Origin: Phoronis australis | Taxonomy: Eukaryota; Phoronida; Phoronidae | Assembly: GCA_002633005.1 (NCBI GenBank) | Contig: NMRA01000285.1 | Span: 152,115-216,114, forward strand | DNA length: 64,000 nt | Direction of reading: 5' to 3' | Shown here: positions 40,501 to 49,012 of the stretch, piece by piece | Layout of the letters: each line of letters begins with the position of its first letter | Numbering within the stretch: position 1 is the first letter of the stretch | Position numbers and translations under genes: made by a program | The notes under the pieces: model-generated | Database searches by the model: none | Seen by the model: the letters and a program-made list of their open reading frames with translations, nothing else | What the model was told of the DNA's origin: nothing

Positions 40501-41483
40501 CTCTTTTGTGCAATTTTTTGAGTATGAGTATTCTATTTGTTTGCAGGGTCCACTAGAGGTCGCTCAAGTGTTTCTGTCTGCTATTGCGGATGGCAGCAGT
40601 CCTCCCACTAAGCATCACAATAAGCTAAGGCTGTGCTTCAAGGACTTCCTGAAAAAGTAGGCAAAGAATGACACTTGTTCACTGGGTTGTGTCAATGCTG
40701 ATGAATAATTATATCTTTGCAACGATAATGCAATTATTGGCATAAGAGCTTAAAATGGGATGAAAGTAGATTGATTTTACAAGTGATAAGTAAAACGATG
40801 TCATGGTTCCTTAAATGTTTGTGCCTTCACAATGTATAATTAGAAATATGTGAATGTCTGTTTCCATCTCGGGTCTAATCTTGTCTTTATTATCTCTGTC
40901 TTAGAGGCCAACAAAACAATCACAATATAAAATTATTGACTTCTTTAAAAGTGAAAAACACCCGCTTTTGATATTTTTGATGGAAAATGACAACTTTTCA
41001 ACCAAATCCTTGACTAGTATGAATCTGTCAAATTGGGCTCAATGTACCTTTTTTATACGATGTTTAAAAATGTGAAGAACTGAAGACAGTGTGGTGGTAC
41101 CTGGGACTAACTCAAGGATCAACAAATAGTGAAAGCATTTTATGCATTGAAACCAGTATGGCAGATAGATATAGACTGAGGTTGGTTCCTCGTCCAGACA
41201 CCAGGTGCAGTTATTGTTACATGATGTCGGTGGTACTTAGCTTTTATAAATTGGGGCTTCCTTTTATGTGGCTGTCTTGTCCATTGTTAATCACACTAAC
41301 ACTGTGTCATTGTGCATCTCCAGATGTAGTGATGCCCTACATAAAAACAAGACACTTATCCACGCTGATCAGCGAGAGTACCAACGAGAACTGGAAAGGA
41401 ACTACCATAGTCACCGGGAGAAACTGATGCCACTGATCACCAACAATGCAGCCACCCTTAGAAGGCCCAAGAGCAAAAAGTAA
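4501..41483 (+). CDS. DOCK7: DOCK6/7/8-class Rho-family GEF, whole gene, 45 exons
   Basis: DOCK-C (zizimin-type) atypical exchange factors load GTP on Rac/Cdc42 through DHR-2 and bind phosphoinositide membranes through DHR-1. The traced exons are bounded by GT-AG sites and, counting exons 2 and 8 once, join in one frame into about 2,100 codons; human DOCK7 is about 2,140. In order the protein has an N-terminal DOCK-C region (residues 10-350), DHR-1/C2 (about 580-760), a helical middle (760-1620) and DHR-2 (about 1650-2085). Diagnostic strings include [83 protein letters not shown] and [18 protein letters not shown]. The best match is DOCK7, but an invertebrate gene may be co-orthologous to DOCK6 and DOCK7. 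The end is uncertain: an in-frame TAA at 41481-41483 overlaps a donor site. Exon lists are in the following entries. Confidence 0.93.
5624..5735 (+). CDS. DOCK7: DOCK exon 2, first copy
   Basis: The exon encodes [17 protein letters not shown] and then a serine-rich stretch ending SLASNVS, between a TTTACAG acceptor and a GTGAGT donor. It is 112 nt long. A near-identical copy lies 1,226 bp downstream at 6850-6961. Only one copy can be used, since including both would shift the frame. Confidence 0.8.
6850..6961 (+). CDS. DOCK7: DOCK exon 2, second copy
   Basis: This is the same 112-nt exon with the same splice sites and the same encoded protein as 5624-5735. It lies in the second unit of the duplication broken by N at 6013. 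It is adjacent to exon 3 and contiguous with unbroken sequence on its right, whereas the first copy is contiguous with exon 1. Confidence 0.75.
7345..11516 (+). CDS. DOCK7: DOCK exons 3-7, N-terminal DOCK-C region
   Basis: The exons are 7345-7520, 8577-8648, 9556-9682, 10291-10503 and 11364-11516, encoding residues about 52-298. Exon 3 encodes [16 protein letters not shown] and [11 protein letters not shown], matching the conserved PLTE...LEDY and FP-DD-EV strings of DOCK6/7/8. Exon 4 encodes [17 protein letters not shown]. Exon 5 is acidic and poorly conserved. Exon 6 encodes [19 protein letters not shown]. Exon 7 encodes [18 protein letters not shown] and ends in AKEKKK. All junctions are GT-AG and keep phase. 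The introns hold a CA-rich microsatellite (7635-7863), a MITE (9179-9465) and a palindrome (11130-11157). Confidence 0.88.
7635..7863 (+). repeat. CA-rich microsatellite in DOCK intron 3
   Basis: This is a degenerate array of CACACAAG and CACACGCACAAG units about 230 bp long, ending in a pure CA run. It creates long spurious open frames on both strands (threonine/histidine-rich on plus, cysteine-rich on minus), which should be ignored. Confidence 0.95.
9179..9465. mobile_element. MITE with ~45-bp inverted termini, DOCK intron 4
   Basis: The left end carries GTTGCATGAAACTGACTTAA, then an AAGACTTAAGACAG block and GGTCTTACG. The right end carries the complementary order, CTTAAGACC, then AAGTC and CATGAAACG. 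The arms pair over about 45 bp with mismatches. A truncated relative lies at 53549-53735. No protein is encoded, so it would be non-autonomous. Confidence 0.6.
11130..11157. repeat. Palindrome CCCACATATTTATATGTGG
   Basis: A short near-perfect palindrome preceded by TTTTTATGCG. The same motif heads the two large repeat elements at 38721-39684 and 53745-54322, and it recurs at 22652-22672. It looks like a solo head of that repeat family. Confidence 0.55.
11862..12060 (+). repeat. Five tandem acceptor-like units before exon 8
   Basis: A degenerate unit of about 42 bp (TTTACTGAACACGTT followed by TGTGTGTTTCAGATCT) repeats up to the exon. AG dinucleotides in acceptor context end at 11890, 11932, 11975, 12021 and 12060, and the last is the real exon boundary. 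The second duplication copy carries the same array just before 13083. A frame entered from the 12021 site soon meets TGA, so I infer that it is not productive. Confidence 0.75.
12061..12210 (+). CDS. DOCK7: DOCK exon 8, first copy
   Basis: This 150-nt exon begins [16 protein letters not shown] and contains [18 protein letters not shown], one of the most conserved strings in the DOCK-C N-terminal half. It has a TTTCAG acceptor and a GTCAGG donor. The exon length is a multiple of three, so using both copies would insert 50 residues without a frameshift. Confidence 0.85.
12630..12724 (+). repeat. 23-bp minisatellite, first duplication copy
   Basis: About four copies of the unit CCAGTTGCCTTGTATATGCT plus TGG are cut off by the N at 12725. 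Confidence 0.9.
13083..13232 (+). CDS. DOCK7: DOCK exon 8, second copy
   Basis: The encoded 50 residues are identical to those of 12061-12210, with one silent change in the exon (TCA to TCG serine). It is contiguous with exon 9, whereas the first copy is contiguous with exon 7. Confidence 0.8.
13642..13761 (+). repeat. 23-bp minisatellite, second duplication copy
   Basis: Five copies of the same 23-bp unit as at 12630-12724, ending 52 bp before exon 9. Repeated open frames across it ([12 protein letters not shown] type) are repeat products, not genes. Confidence 0.92.
13814..16226 (+). CDS. DOCK7: DOCK exons 9-13
   Basis: The exons are 13814-13879, 14544-14715, 15014-15182, 15500-15630 and 16064-16226, encoding residues about 349-582. 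Exon 9 encodes [18 protein letters not shown], nearly identical to vertebrate DOCK7. Exon 10 contains [20 protein letters not shown]. Exon 11 is an Arg/Ser-rich linker with [15 protein letters not shown]. Exon 12 encodes [20 protein letters not shown]. Exon 13 leads into DHR-1 and contains [11 protein letters not shown] and [17 protein letters not shown]. Confidence 0.9.
14184..14382 (+). repeat. 28-bp minisatellite in DOCK intron 9
   Basis: Seven copies of the unit TTGGAACATTGAGTGTTTCA plus GGCATGGG. Each copy contains GTGTTTCAGG, which resembles a 3' splice site. The true exon 10 acceptor is 160 bp downstream. Confidence 0.93.
16530..16690 (+). repeat. 24-bp degenerate minisatellite in DOCK intron 13
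   Basis: Repeats of GGTTTGATCTGTGGTTTGGT plus CCAT. It generates the proline/tryptophan/lysine-rich minus-strand open frame at 16449-17090, which is an artefact of the repeat. Confidence 0.9.
17109..19171 (+). CDS. DOCK7: DOCK exons 14-18, DHR-1 (C2-like) domain
   Basis: The exons are 17109-17226, 17769-17839, 18144-18288, 18570-18677 and 19085-19171, encoding residues about 582-758. Strings typical of DHR-1 in this subfamily are [59 protein letters not shown] and LETPIGYT, followed by [16 protein letters not shown]-1 of DOCK proteins binds phosphoinositides and recruits the protein to membranes. All five junctions keep frame. Confidence 0.93.
19977..23943 (+). CDS. DOCK7: DOCK exons 19-23
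   Basis: The exons are 19977-20193, 21102-21254, 21758-21916, 22582-22608 and 23861-23943, encoding residues about 759-971. Exon 19 encodes [13 protein letters not shown] and [20 protein letters not shown]. Exon 20 encodes [17 protein letters not shown]. Exon 21 is a Ser/Pro-rich linker ([20 protein letters not shown]). The 27-nt exon 22 (EEYDEFDET) is inferred from an acceptor, a GTATCA donor and phase compatibility, and is the least certain. Exon 23 encodes a basic linker ending YYQKVKK. This is the variable, disordered part of the family. Confidence 0.82.
20820..21035 (+). pseudogene. Decayed tandem copies of the start of exon 20
   Basis: Sequence at 20971-21030 closely matches the acceptor and first 60 bp of exon 20 (21102 onward) but contains an in-frame TAG. 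A more diverged copy lies at about 20888-20925 and a weak one near 20822-20845. The matching sequence includes intronic flank before the acceptor, so the duplicated unit spanned the intron-exon border. Confidence 0.65.
22652..22672. repeat. Second solo palindrome CCCACATGTATATTTGTGGG
   Basis: A near-palindrome preceded by TTTTTGTGCA. It belongs to the same family as the head hairpins at 11130 and 38721. Confidence 0.45.
22985..23132. mobile_element. 148-bp palindromic fold-back element, DOCK intron 22
   Basis: Starting at CCTGTTGG and ending at CCAACAGG, the arms pair across almost the full length. They include TGACCTAATGAATA against TATGCATTAGGTCA, GGTCTGAAAA against TTTTCAGAC, and CCCCAACTGAGAC against GTCTCGGTCGGGG. 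The centre contains ACTCGAACCC, similar on the minus strand to a tRNA B box (GGTTCGAGTC). A relative lies at 30851-30996. Confidence 0.65.
23133..23860. other. Rest of DOCK intron 22
   Basis: Ordinary AT-rich intron. Nothing recognisable was seen apart from the exon 23 acceptor at its end. Confidence 0.5.
24736..28212 (+). CDS. DOCK7: DOCK exons 24-28, helical middle region
   Basis: The exons are 24736-24831, 25022-25162, 25499-25612, 26102-26400 and 27894-28212, encoding residues about 972-1294. Strings include [19 protein letters not shown] and [87 protein letters not shown] and [20 protein letters not shown]. This is the armadillo-like scaffold between DHR-1 and DHR-2. Intron 27 (26401-27893) is 1.5 kb with nothing recognisable in it. 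Confidence 0.92.
24890..24956 (+). repeat. CTCC low-complexity tract with a single N
   Basis: Pyrimidine-rich CTCCCTCC repeat just upstream of exon 25, interrupted by N at 24914. The N probably marks an unresolved repeat length. Confidence 0.9.
28198..28546 (+). repeat. 53-bp minisatellite that repeats the exon 28 donor
   Basis: Six full copies and one partial copy of a 53-bp unit. The first copy starts inside exon 28 at 28198. Each copy contains CTAAGGTAGG, so a GT donor recurs at 28213 (the real one), 28266, 28319, 28372, 28425, 28478 and 28531. Reading past the first donor meets an in-frame TAG at 28249-28251, so use of later donors would truncate the protein. Confidence 0.92.
28889..32930 (+). 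CDS. DOCK7: DOCK exons 29-35
   Basis: The exons are 28889-29065, 29527-29677, 30005-30104, 30693-30792, 31673-31807, 32281-32433 and 32772-32930, encoding residues about 1295-1619. Strings include [103 protein letters not shown] and [20 protein letters not shown]. These match the region just before DHR-2 in DOCK6/7/8. The exon 31 donor (GTACGA at 30105) was chosen for phase; it leaves two bases that the first base of exon 32 completes to glycine. Confidence 0.9.
30585..30711 (+). repeat. Tandem duplication of the exon 32 acceptor
   Basis: A 62-65 bp unit, from CTTGCTGCGAGTAGTA to CAGTCCTGGAGCCT, occurs twice in a row (30585-30649 and 30650-30711). It carries the CTGATAG acceptor and the first 19 bases of exon 32. 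Splicing to the upstream acceptor would meet a TGA within about 45 nt, so the downstream copy at 30693 is used in the model. Confidence 0.9.
30851..30996. mobile_element. 146-bp palindromic fold-back element, DOCK intron 32
   Basis: The arms CCATGTGTTGGTCAAATCAT...CCTGAAAA and TTTTCAGAC...ATGTGACCAACATATGG pair over about 44 bp with few mismatches. The core contains GGTCCGAGCCCCGGTC, similar to a tRNA B box. No full tRNA cloverleaf is present. It shares its arms and layout with 22985-23132, so the two are members of one family. Confidence 0.65.
33726..41483 (+). CDS. DOCK7: DOCK exons 36-45, DHR-2 catalytic domain
   Basis: The exons are 33726-33902, 34331-34447, 34864-35007, 35969-36100, 36782-36916, 37356-37536, 37788-37933, 38389-38532, 40547-40656 and 41324-41479 (TAA at 41481-41483 if unspliced), encoding residues about 1620-2100. 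DHR-2 catalyses GDP/GTP exchange on Rac/Cdc42. Strings include [142 protein letters not shown] and [15 protein letters not shown]. The protein ends in a lysine-rich tail. The exon 45 boundary (AAAAA then GTAAG) can be a donor or can be read through to the TAA. Confidence 0.94.
35428..35619 (+). repeat. 11-bp two-state satellite in DOCK intron 38
   Basis: About eighteen copies of an 11-bp unit in two forms, CAAAGCATTCC and CTAAGCATTCC, partly alternating so that a 22-bp dimer is the higher unit. Confidence 0.95.
38721..39684 (+). repeat. Hairpin-headed array with recurring CCTAGTGG units, DOCK intron 43
   Basis: The array starts with TTTTTATGTGCCCACATATT. Seven copies of a CTAGTGG-containing core follow at about 38840, 38997, 39119, 39275, 39410, 39552 and 39666, spaced about 115-155 bp. 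They cycle through three forms (CGCCACCTAGTGG, CACCTCCTAGTGG, GCCCCCTAGTGG), giving a higher-order period of about 390-430 bp. Between cores are variants of TTTTCATGAAATTCGG and ACTTTCGGACAGA. A related array in opposite orientation lies at 53745-54322. Confidence 0.75.
39685..40546. other. Rest of DOCK intron 43
   Basis: No further repeat or gene was recognised. The AT-rich sequence ends in a TTTGCAG acceptor. Confidence 0.5.
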
Positions 41484-44400
41484 GACCACATTTACAATTG
41501 CAAATAATTGAGATACTACCCATGCCATATTGTTGCATGAAAATATAAAAGATTCTTTTTTAAGTAAAAAACAACCTTTGATGCATTGCTGTGCACTGTT
41601 ATCTTTGTGGATATATCTTCACATTTTTGGCATTTTTTCAAATCATTTAAAGGGGATTTACCGGTGTTTGGACACCGATGCCTTGTGGAGACTTCTTGTC
41701 TGCTTTATTTGTCGTAAACAACTTGTAGAACTTGAATGATCTTTTGTTGCAAAAATCTGGATGTGTTGATGCAGGTCGTATTAGGTGTGAAATCCGACGA
41801 GTTCTGTTCAGCACCTTGTTCTAGCTTATTTCAAAGCTTTACGAAAAATGTTGACATATACTTGGGTCAACAAACCAGCTCAGATCAAGCATTCTTCCAC
41901 CCTTACCATCACCATGACAACTGTTGTCATTACCAGCATCGTTTTCTTTATGTTCTCACAAGCTGTGGTTCTTTTCTCTTTTGTGATTCAGTTCTAACAA
42001 AGTCAGTTCTTTTCCCATTAAGTACTCTATGCATCATGTCTGAGGGAAGGCATCAGTTGCACATGTTTGATACTGAGTAGCACATGCTTGGTACACAGTA
42101 TCCAATCTGCCTGTACACTACAACTGGAAACATGTGTCATTAACGGGTAAGGAATGGCGCTTGCAAAATGGAAATGTAGCAAATGAGACAAGAACTACAG
42201 CTCATCCGAAGAGAGATGAATGAGAACAAATCATGGTTTTAATGAGAAAGCTCTTATTGTTCATGGACGAGAAAGATTGACTCCCCAACATGTGCAATGT
42301 TTCAATGCTAAACTTGTCAAATAGATTTGATCGTCTTAATGTCCGATTATCTCTGAAAAGGTGAGAGTTCTTTGCATTGCTTTAGCCTCTGCTTAAGGTG
42401 GCCAAGTTATGCTGGCTTGATTGTGGCAGATCCTGTTTTGCAGCTTTGCTGGCTGTCTTGGCATTTGGCATTTGCTAAACTAGTCTCCTCAAAACTCCCA
42501 AATCTTCTCACTAATAAACAATAATATCTCAGAGCTTGTATTCTCTGATGAATTGCTGTTACACGGGGAAGCCATCCTGTTGGTCAAGTTGTATGCACAG
42601 TTCTACCATGGGCCTGTATAAGTGTACACAAGACCCACGTTTTCTCTATTGGGATCGTGGTTAGATGTGTGATCTGCTAAGAATTAGTTTCCATTTTGAA
42701 TTGGGTTCACACAGTTAAACAAAATTTGGCATACAAGTGCACACAAGTCATGCTGTATGTTATGAGTGGAAAGCATCTAGTTAGCTACTTTTAATTAGTT
42801 TATTTATACGATTTGTAGGGCCGCTTAGGAATTTTAATAGTATGGTTAATTTCTGATAATGTTTCAAAGCAACATATTTGATGAAATTTTGTACAATGTA
42901 GGGAAAGAAATTTGTACCATGTTGGGAAAGAAGTTTGTTTGGTTTAGGGCCTATTCAGCAAACAGTAGCGCCCCCTGGTGAGGCTCTTTAGATTTGCTCT
43001 GTTTTCGACTATATTCAAAATGGCCTGATATAAACTATTGTTGGTTAACAGATAATTCTGTTCAAACTGTCTCTGGCTGTTTTCAGCCATTCCTGTTGAG
43101 GCTCTACACAATGTTTATTCAGCCTTTCCAAATCTGACTTCTCCTGTTGTGCATGACTGTTCTTGAACAATTCTATTAAGAGAAAATTATTTTGTTCAAC
43201 TTAATATATAATTGATGATAATGATTTACAATATGTTGCATAGCATGTAAGAAAGTTACTGTTGAAAATGATGTTGACACGATATCCTAAGCTATGAGAT
43301 AGCTAAACTTTTTCAGGTGTAACATGACGTTCAATTCCTAAATGAAACTAGAAATCAAGAATTTGTTCTCACTGTTTTCGCTAATTTTGACTCAAGCTCT
43401 GTCATGGCTTATAAATAAAAATTACAAATACTCAAATAATGAAAAATTATTTTATGCTTCCTATTTTTTATTCCACTTAAAAATGTTGTCCAAATTCAAA
43501 AGCTGCCACATTTTAAGTACTTTAGAATAGTATGGGGTGTTACTTCTGTGGTTGGAAGCAGTGTTTAACATTTCTGAGTTCTTGAAGACAACAAAATTAA
43601 CTTTTTGCTGCTAACACAAAGCTGTCAATCAAGAGTGTTACTCACTGAAAGAATGCATGGTGTCTACATTTTCTGATCTTGGTTGCAAAGTTTCTGCATG
43701 ATGTTTAATTAAAAGTTATATTGAGCTCTGTTACACACAATGGCGTGTGTCGAATGGTTTTGTTCTTCAATTGTGCACACTTTACAAAAAATAAGTCGTG
43801 AAATAAAGCAACTATAGTTGTCAGGTTTTCTATGGTTTTACTGTGGTCAAAGTGTGGTCGGTAAAACTCTGAGTTGATTTCTTATTTTGTTACTGTTATG
43901 TACTTTGAAGTTGGCCATTTTTGACCCACCAATGTAGCGCTCAATATAACTAAATGGTCACCCTTATGAAATTGGTCTCAAATTGTCCCTAAGGGGTGGT
44001 TTATTGGCTTTGAAAGAACTGACAGTTTGTTATTGCTCTTGACCTGCCTCTACAAGATGGCTTGCTATGGCGAGTCATTTTATGCTCCAAGCATGACAAG
44101 CAACAACGAACTGCCATTTTTTCCATGCTCACTAAGACTTTAGAGCAAGTGGAGATAAGTTTCCTAAGGCATCTTAATCTAGCATTCTTGAATGGGGTGT
44201 GGTTTATAGCTGCTTTAGGTATAAGTTGGGTTGTGAGGAATTCGATACTGTTTTTAAACAACACTTTAAAAAGTGTTGTCACTTTGTTAAGTCAAGTGTT
44301 CCCAACTCCATGCTAATAGTCAAAACCCAAATTAAATTCTTGTCTTTTTAGAAGTAGATTGTCCTAATTTTTGAAAGTTTGCCTAATGTTTTTGAGTTGA

Positions 44401-44962
44401 GATGGACACTAAAAGAATAATGTTAACTTTACACTCTTCCTGTTTATCATTATCTCTGAGCATTGCAGGTGCATTGCAGGTGCACTTGAAAACTCAACGT
44501 GCATTGAAATGAACATTTTGGTGTAAATTACAGTTATCACAGCAAGATTTTATCATATTAGTGTGCAACATGATTGTGTGTAAATACAGCAGAATGAATG
44601 GTGTTGTGCTATTTCGAGATGTGACTGTTAAGCCGCATTTATTTTCTGGGTTGGTGTTTTATCCACTCTTTTATTATACTTCAGTCTTGGGAAAGAGTAG
44701 ATTGTGTGGAGTTGTAAGGCCAAGTGTAGTTATTCTGTTTTGTGGTGTAGTGGGTACTTTTGCTTGCTGAGTCCATTTCCTTTAGTATCACCATCATTCA
44801 ATGGTTGAAATGGCCAAGCTGATCTTGTCAGTCAATTCCAATATTTAGTTGAAGTATGTGTTGTCACCTCAACATTCCTGACCACGACACTTTATGTTCA
44901 CATACAATTATGCACACGTCACGTCTGTTAATTCTAGCTCTCTCTCTCTCTCCTCTGTCCAG
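41484..44962. other. DOCK 3' UTR or penultimate intron
   Basis: No coding exon was recognised. AATAAA signals occur near 43414 and 43802 and could end a transcript that stops at the TAA at 41481. The open frames at 41530-42080 and 44062-44316 have no supporting splice or homology evidence. Confidence 0.4.
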
Positions 44963-44971
44963 GTATCGCCG
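44963..44971 (+). CDS. DOCK7: Candidate 9-nt DOCK microexon
   Basis: GTATCGCCG sits between a long CT-rich tract ending TGTCCAG and a perfect GTGAGT donor. Joined to exon 45 it continues the frame as KKYRR. Very short exons need experimental proof. The strength of both sites only nine bases apart, together with the kept phase, is the whole case for it. Confidence 0.4.
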
Positions 44972-45727
44972 GTGAGTTTATATTGTCTAGTACCTTCATG
45001 TCAGTTACTGTCACTTTGGCTTTCAGACACTCTGTTCACTTTCTATAGCGTGCTCACTACCCACCTGTGTTCTCTCCTTGAACTGCTCTGCTGGTGAAGG
45101 AAGGTCACTAGTTATGACCTCTTTGCAGTCTGTCACACCAAACTAGTTCACAAAGCTTGCGAGCTTGTCTTAAAGATGCTGTCTCATTAAATTATGAATA
45201 TGCTAATGAAGTACTAGTTTACAAACAACCCCGGGTCTTCTGGTGTGCCCGAAACCATCCAAGAACTAGTTACCATAGATTGCATTCTCGCAAAAATCTC
45301 ATTTTTGGAGACTATTTTTATGTTAACGAGTGTGGTAATGTTTTATTGTTACCCTAATGAAACAAGGTACTGTTTTCATCATTTGTTTATTTCACTATCA
45401 AATAACGAATGTTTAATATTTGGAATTACTATGGTTTTCATATGTTCACACTAGTCTTGTTTTTAAGTGTATCAGTTGAGGTGTTTTCTTTAAAACCTAA
45501 AACCGCAACTTATTTACAAATTGTTTCTTTCCTGATTATACTTGTACACACAGTTCTCCAAGTCAATAGGTGGCGCTTGTTACAAATTTAAATATTCACA
45601 ATTTTAATGACACACAGCATCTTTAACATATTGATGGAGGAAGATAGGAATGGGGCAGTAACAAGAGACTACTCTTTGTTGGTTTTGACTTGTTTGCTTT
45701 CAAGATCACACTGAAAACTATCTTAAG
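44972..45727. other. Non-coding, nothing recognised
   Basis: No exon or repeat was identified. Short open frames at 45157-45591 lack support. Confidence 0.4.
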
Positions 45728-46212
45728 ACCCTTTCATATTGACTTAACTCTGGTCTGAGTGTCGACGTAAATAGCGCAGTTAACTGGACCGTTCATACGA
45801 GCTTCGGTAGTTAATGAAAATCGAAGTAAACAGTTGGTGACGCTGTCGTCATCGGAGTTATCGCAAGGTAGCGCTGCACGCTAAGCTTTTTTTTCAAAGA
45901 GACAATTTGTCAATGGGAACCTTTACATGTGCTAAATGATATTAAACTTATTTTTAAATCGACTAGTTGTTATTAGCGCAAAATATAAGCAGCTATTAGT
46001 GACGACACTACCCTGTAACTGTTGACGATAACTGTGGCACCTGGCAGTAACTTCGATTGGACTGAAGCAACATCGACGCTGCGCTATTAAATCCACCTGT
46101 TAACTGCGATGTTAACTGGATCTGTTCATTGCGATCCAGGAGCGGAGTTAAGCGTTCATACTGACTGCAACTCCCCAAACCATCGACGCGTTGACGTTAG
46201 TATGAAAGGCCC
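45728..46212. mobile_element. ~485-bp MITE-like element
   Basis: The left end carries CCCTTTCATATTGACTTAAC, and the right end is the inverted relative, ending GTTAGTATGAAAGGCCC. Subterminal blocks also pair, such as GTTCATACGAGC near the left and GTTAAGCGTTCATACTG near the right. The interior has no coding capacity. It resembles non-autonomous DNA transposons with long subterminal inverted repeats. Confidence 0.5.
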
Positions 46213-46280
46213 TTTTGTGTGACAAGGCTCGAGTCTTTGATTGACTGACAACAAAAATTTATATCGTATTTTATACCACA

Positions 46281-46533
46281 GCATGCGCGCATCCAGTCTA
46301 AAATATAGGGGGGGGCTCGAATTTTTCAGTATGTGGATATTTTACTGAAAAAACGAGATGGGGACTAAAAAAATGGGATACTACATTCAGTCCTATGAAT
46401 TGTGCATTCGTGCCGAAGTCCTCTGGATTTTTGTCTCGTTTGCTCGGACTTTTTGTTTCTCTGAGGCGGACCTTTTTGCCCACTTCGCCAAATGGGGGGG
46501 ACTCATTTGAGCCCCCCCTGGGTGATCGCATGC
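46281..46533. mobile_element. Possible small inverted-repeat element with G/C runs
   Basis: Left GCATGCGCGCATCCAG pairs with right CTGGGTGATCGCATGC (13 of 16 positions). A G run (46309-46316) and a C run (46512-46518) sit just inside the ends. A three-base ACA flanks both sides. The evidence is weaker than for the other elements. Confidence 0.35.
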
Positions 46534-48950
46534 ACAGTTTGTGTCATTTTTATAAAACTTTGGATCACACAGCTACATTCTGTTGCTTTTTGTGTTAGGG
46601 TGTGGATTCAGATCTATGGTATTACCCATCAAAGATATTTTAATACTCGGGAGATTTTTGAAAACTAATAATGAAAGCCGAGGACTGGCCATTAAGGTTC
46701 ACGACTACTTTGAATTATATAGTTATCACTTACTTTCAAGCTTTGATCTGAAAAGATTTTTAATTTTCAATAATTTCATGGTCTATAATGAACACTTTTG
46801 CACTGATCTTAGTCGACAGAAAACAAACTGACGATCACGTGATGTTTTCTTGTGAATGAGACATCATAAATTCACATTACAGAATTGTGCATCCAATTTA
46901 TCACATGGGAATAGAAATATTCAAAGATTATTGCGTACGTCACACAGAATGAAACTTCTTTCGTTGCTTTCTCTGAACAGCAGTCTGTTCATATTCTGAT
47001 GCCGCAAAAAGCAGGAACAACTTGTCATTTATTTAAAAATTGAACTCGGCTAGTTACATCGGATTTACACTCCTTGTAAAAAGTAAATCAGTTTGAACAT
47101 GCTATTTACCATTGTGGTGATAGATGTATGCTGTGTATATTGTTAAGAGGCGGACATTTCACGCTAATTCTACAGTGTAATTCAAATAATTTAGGACACA
47201 ATATTGCAGAAAAGTGATTTATTTCATGAAAGATAAGTGGCGTAAAGTAAAATGGTTTTGTTATTCTTATTAAGCTGTATGCTGTTCTGTCAGTTGATGT
47301 TTTGAGAAAATGTGAGTTAACCACGTTAGAAGCCTTGTAGTAATGGAGAAATGTCAAATGTCTGTGTTACATTCCACATCATTTGCTAAATTAAGGAACT
47401 TCATTTTCTATAAATTGGTTTGTCTTATCGAGTGTAAAAACCTCTTAGTGTTTTTTTGTCAATAAATGTTTTAACACATTTTTGTAGCAGTCAGTCACAA
47501 ATGTCCATATTTCACAGGTGACAGAAAGCCTGGAACCATGTGCTTCAGTTTTTGTTCAGTGGCAGGTTTACACTAAATTCACTTATCTGATGCTTGTACG
47601 TTTTCTTGCCAGGTAATAACTGTGTTGGGTTATTCTAAGTTCTAACTTACTTCTAATGCATTTCATTATGAGATTACATGATATATGCTGCAGGAACTGA
47701 TGAATCTAATTTCTCACTTTTGCTTGTTGAGCTTTCTATCCTGCTACCTCTGGGGTCTGTTAGTGGTTCTTGGTAGATAATGCTCTAGAAACATAAACAA
47801 AAATTAATGTTGGAGTAGACAAGGTGATACATGGAGTGACTCGATTTAATGCAGTTGTTATATCACTAAGAAAAGTCACGGACAGTCTGTATAATATTGA
47901 AAACTCAACATTTCTGATACATGATGTTATTCTCAGTGGCTCTACAACACTGTAATGTTATCCTGAATGTACATGTGCATATTTCTGTTCAACACAAAAT
48001 GGAAATGGTGTTGGCTTTTTCTTGGTTGCCAACGTATGGCGATGATCTAGAGTTTAAGTATCCAGCTCTGCCACACCCATTTTGTGGAAGATAATCCTGA
48101 GCTGCGGGACTCTAGACTTTTATTGTTTCAAGTGGTGTTTAGTTATTGATCGAAAGACATACTCTGCAGATTAAAATCTAAACAAGTCTGAAAGGATGCT
48201 GCTTTTTATAAGATGATGGATTGTGAAAATGTTAGCTATAACTCATTATGTATTTGACAAATGCAGGTGCTCAGTCAGTTTATCTAGGGTGTATACTATG
48301 TCGCGTTACACATCGACACATTTTGGAATTTGTAAATTACGTAGTGTTGAATTTCAGAAATATTTTTGGTAGATTACAACATGGGTTGCACCTACAACTC
48401 AAATTAATGACACCTATAAGTATACAATGTTGAGGTCATGTACTGTCTTCTAAATGTTTTACATGTAAAACCTAGGAATTAAATTAAATTACGTGTTCGT
48501 TATAATCTAGCAACACACCTTATCAACTATGGACTTCTAACGCCGATTTTCTTGGATCGTCAAATAACATCACTGTGGTGTAAGCTTGTGTGGAGTTTGA
48601 GATTAAAGCAAGACTGCGTGCAATTTCAAACAACCGACAATCTCCTACATCAGACTTGGGGTAACACAAGATCGAGAAAGTTTAATAGGCCAAAAATATC
48701 TCCTGACCACCTTTAATAGTGCAATCTTGGAAAAGTAGAGGTAATAACTCTCCTCGTTTCGGATCTTGGGAGTTTTTCTTCAGACAAACACAGTCAAAAC
48801 AAACCAAGACTCGACACATACTTGTCCCCAAGTTGTTAACCCATGGTGTGTAGGTGTAATCTCGCTTTAAACAGTTGAGCACAGCAGTACATAGTGCATT
48901 CATTCTGTTCAACTAAGGGAATGAACAGTGTGTTGTTGATTGTGCCATTC
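46534..48950. other. Non-coding, nothing recognised
   Basis: AT-rich sequence with an AATAAA at about 47462. No conserved coding segment or structured RNA was recognised. Short open frames here have no homology that I recognise. Confidence 0.4.
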
Positions 48951-49012
48951 CAAGGCAATTGACCTATCGCAAGCTCCACCCCCTTGCGTAATGTCGACTA
49001 ACAAACAATAAG

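Noticed and set aside
44062-44316. 84-codon plus-strand frame with hydrophobic stretches
   Set aside because: No splice or homology support. It lies in the long 3' region of the DOCK gene.
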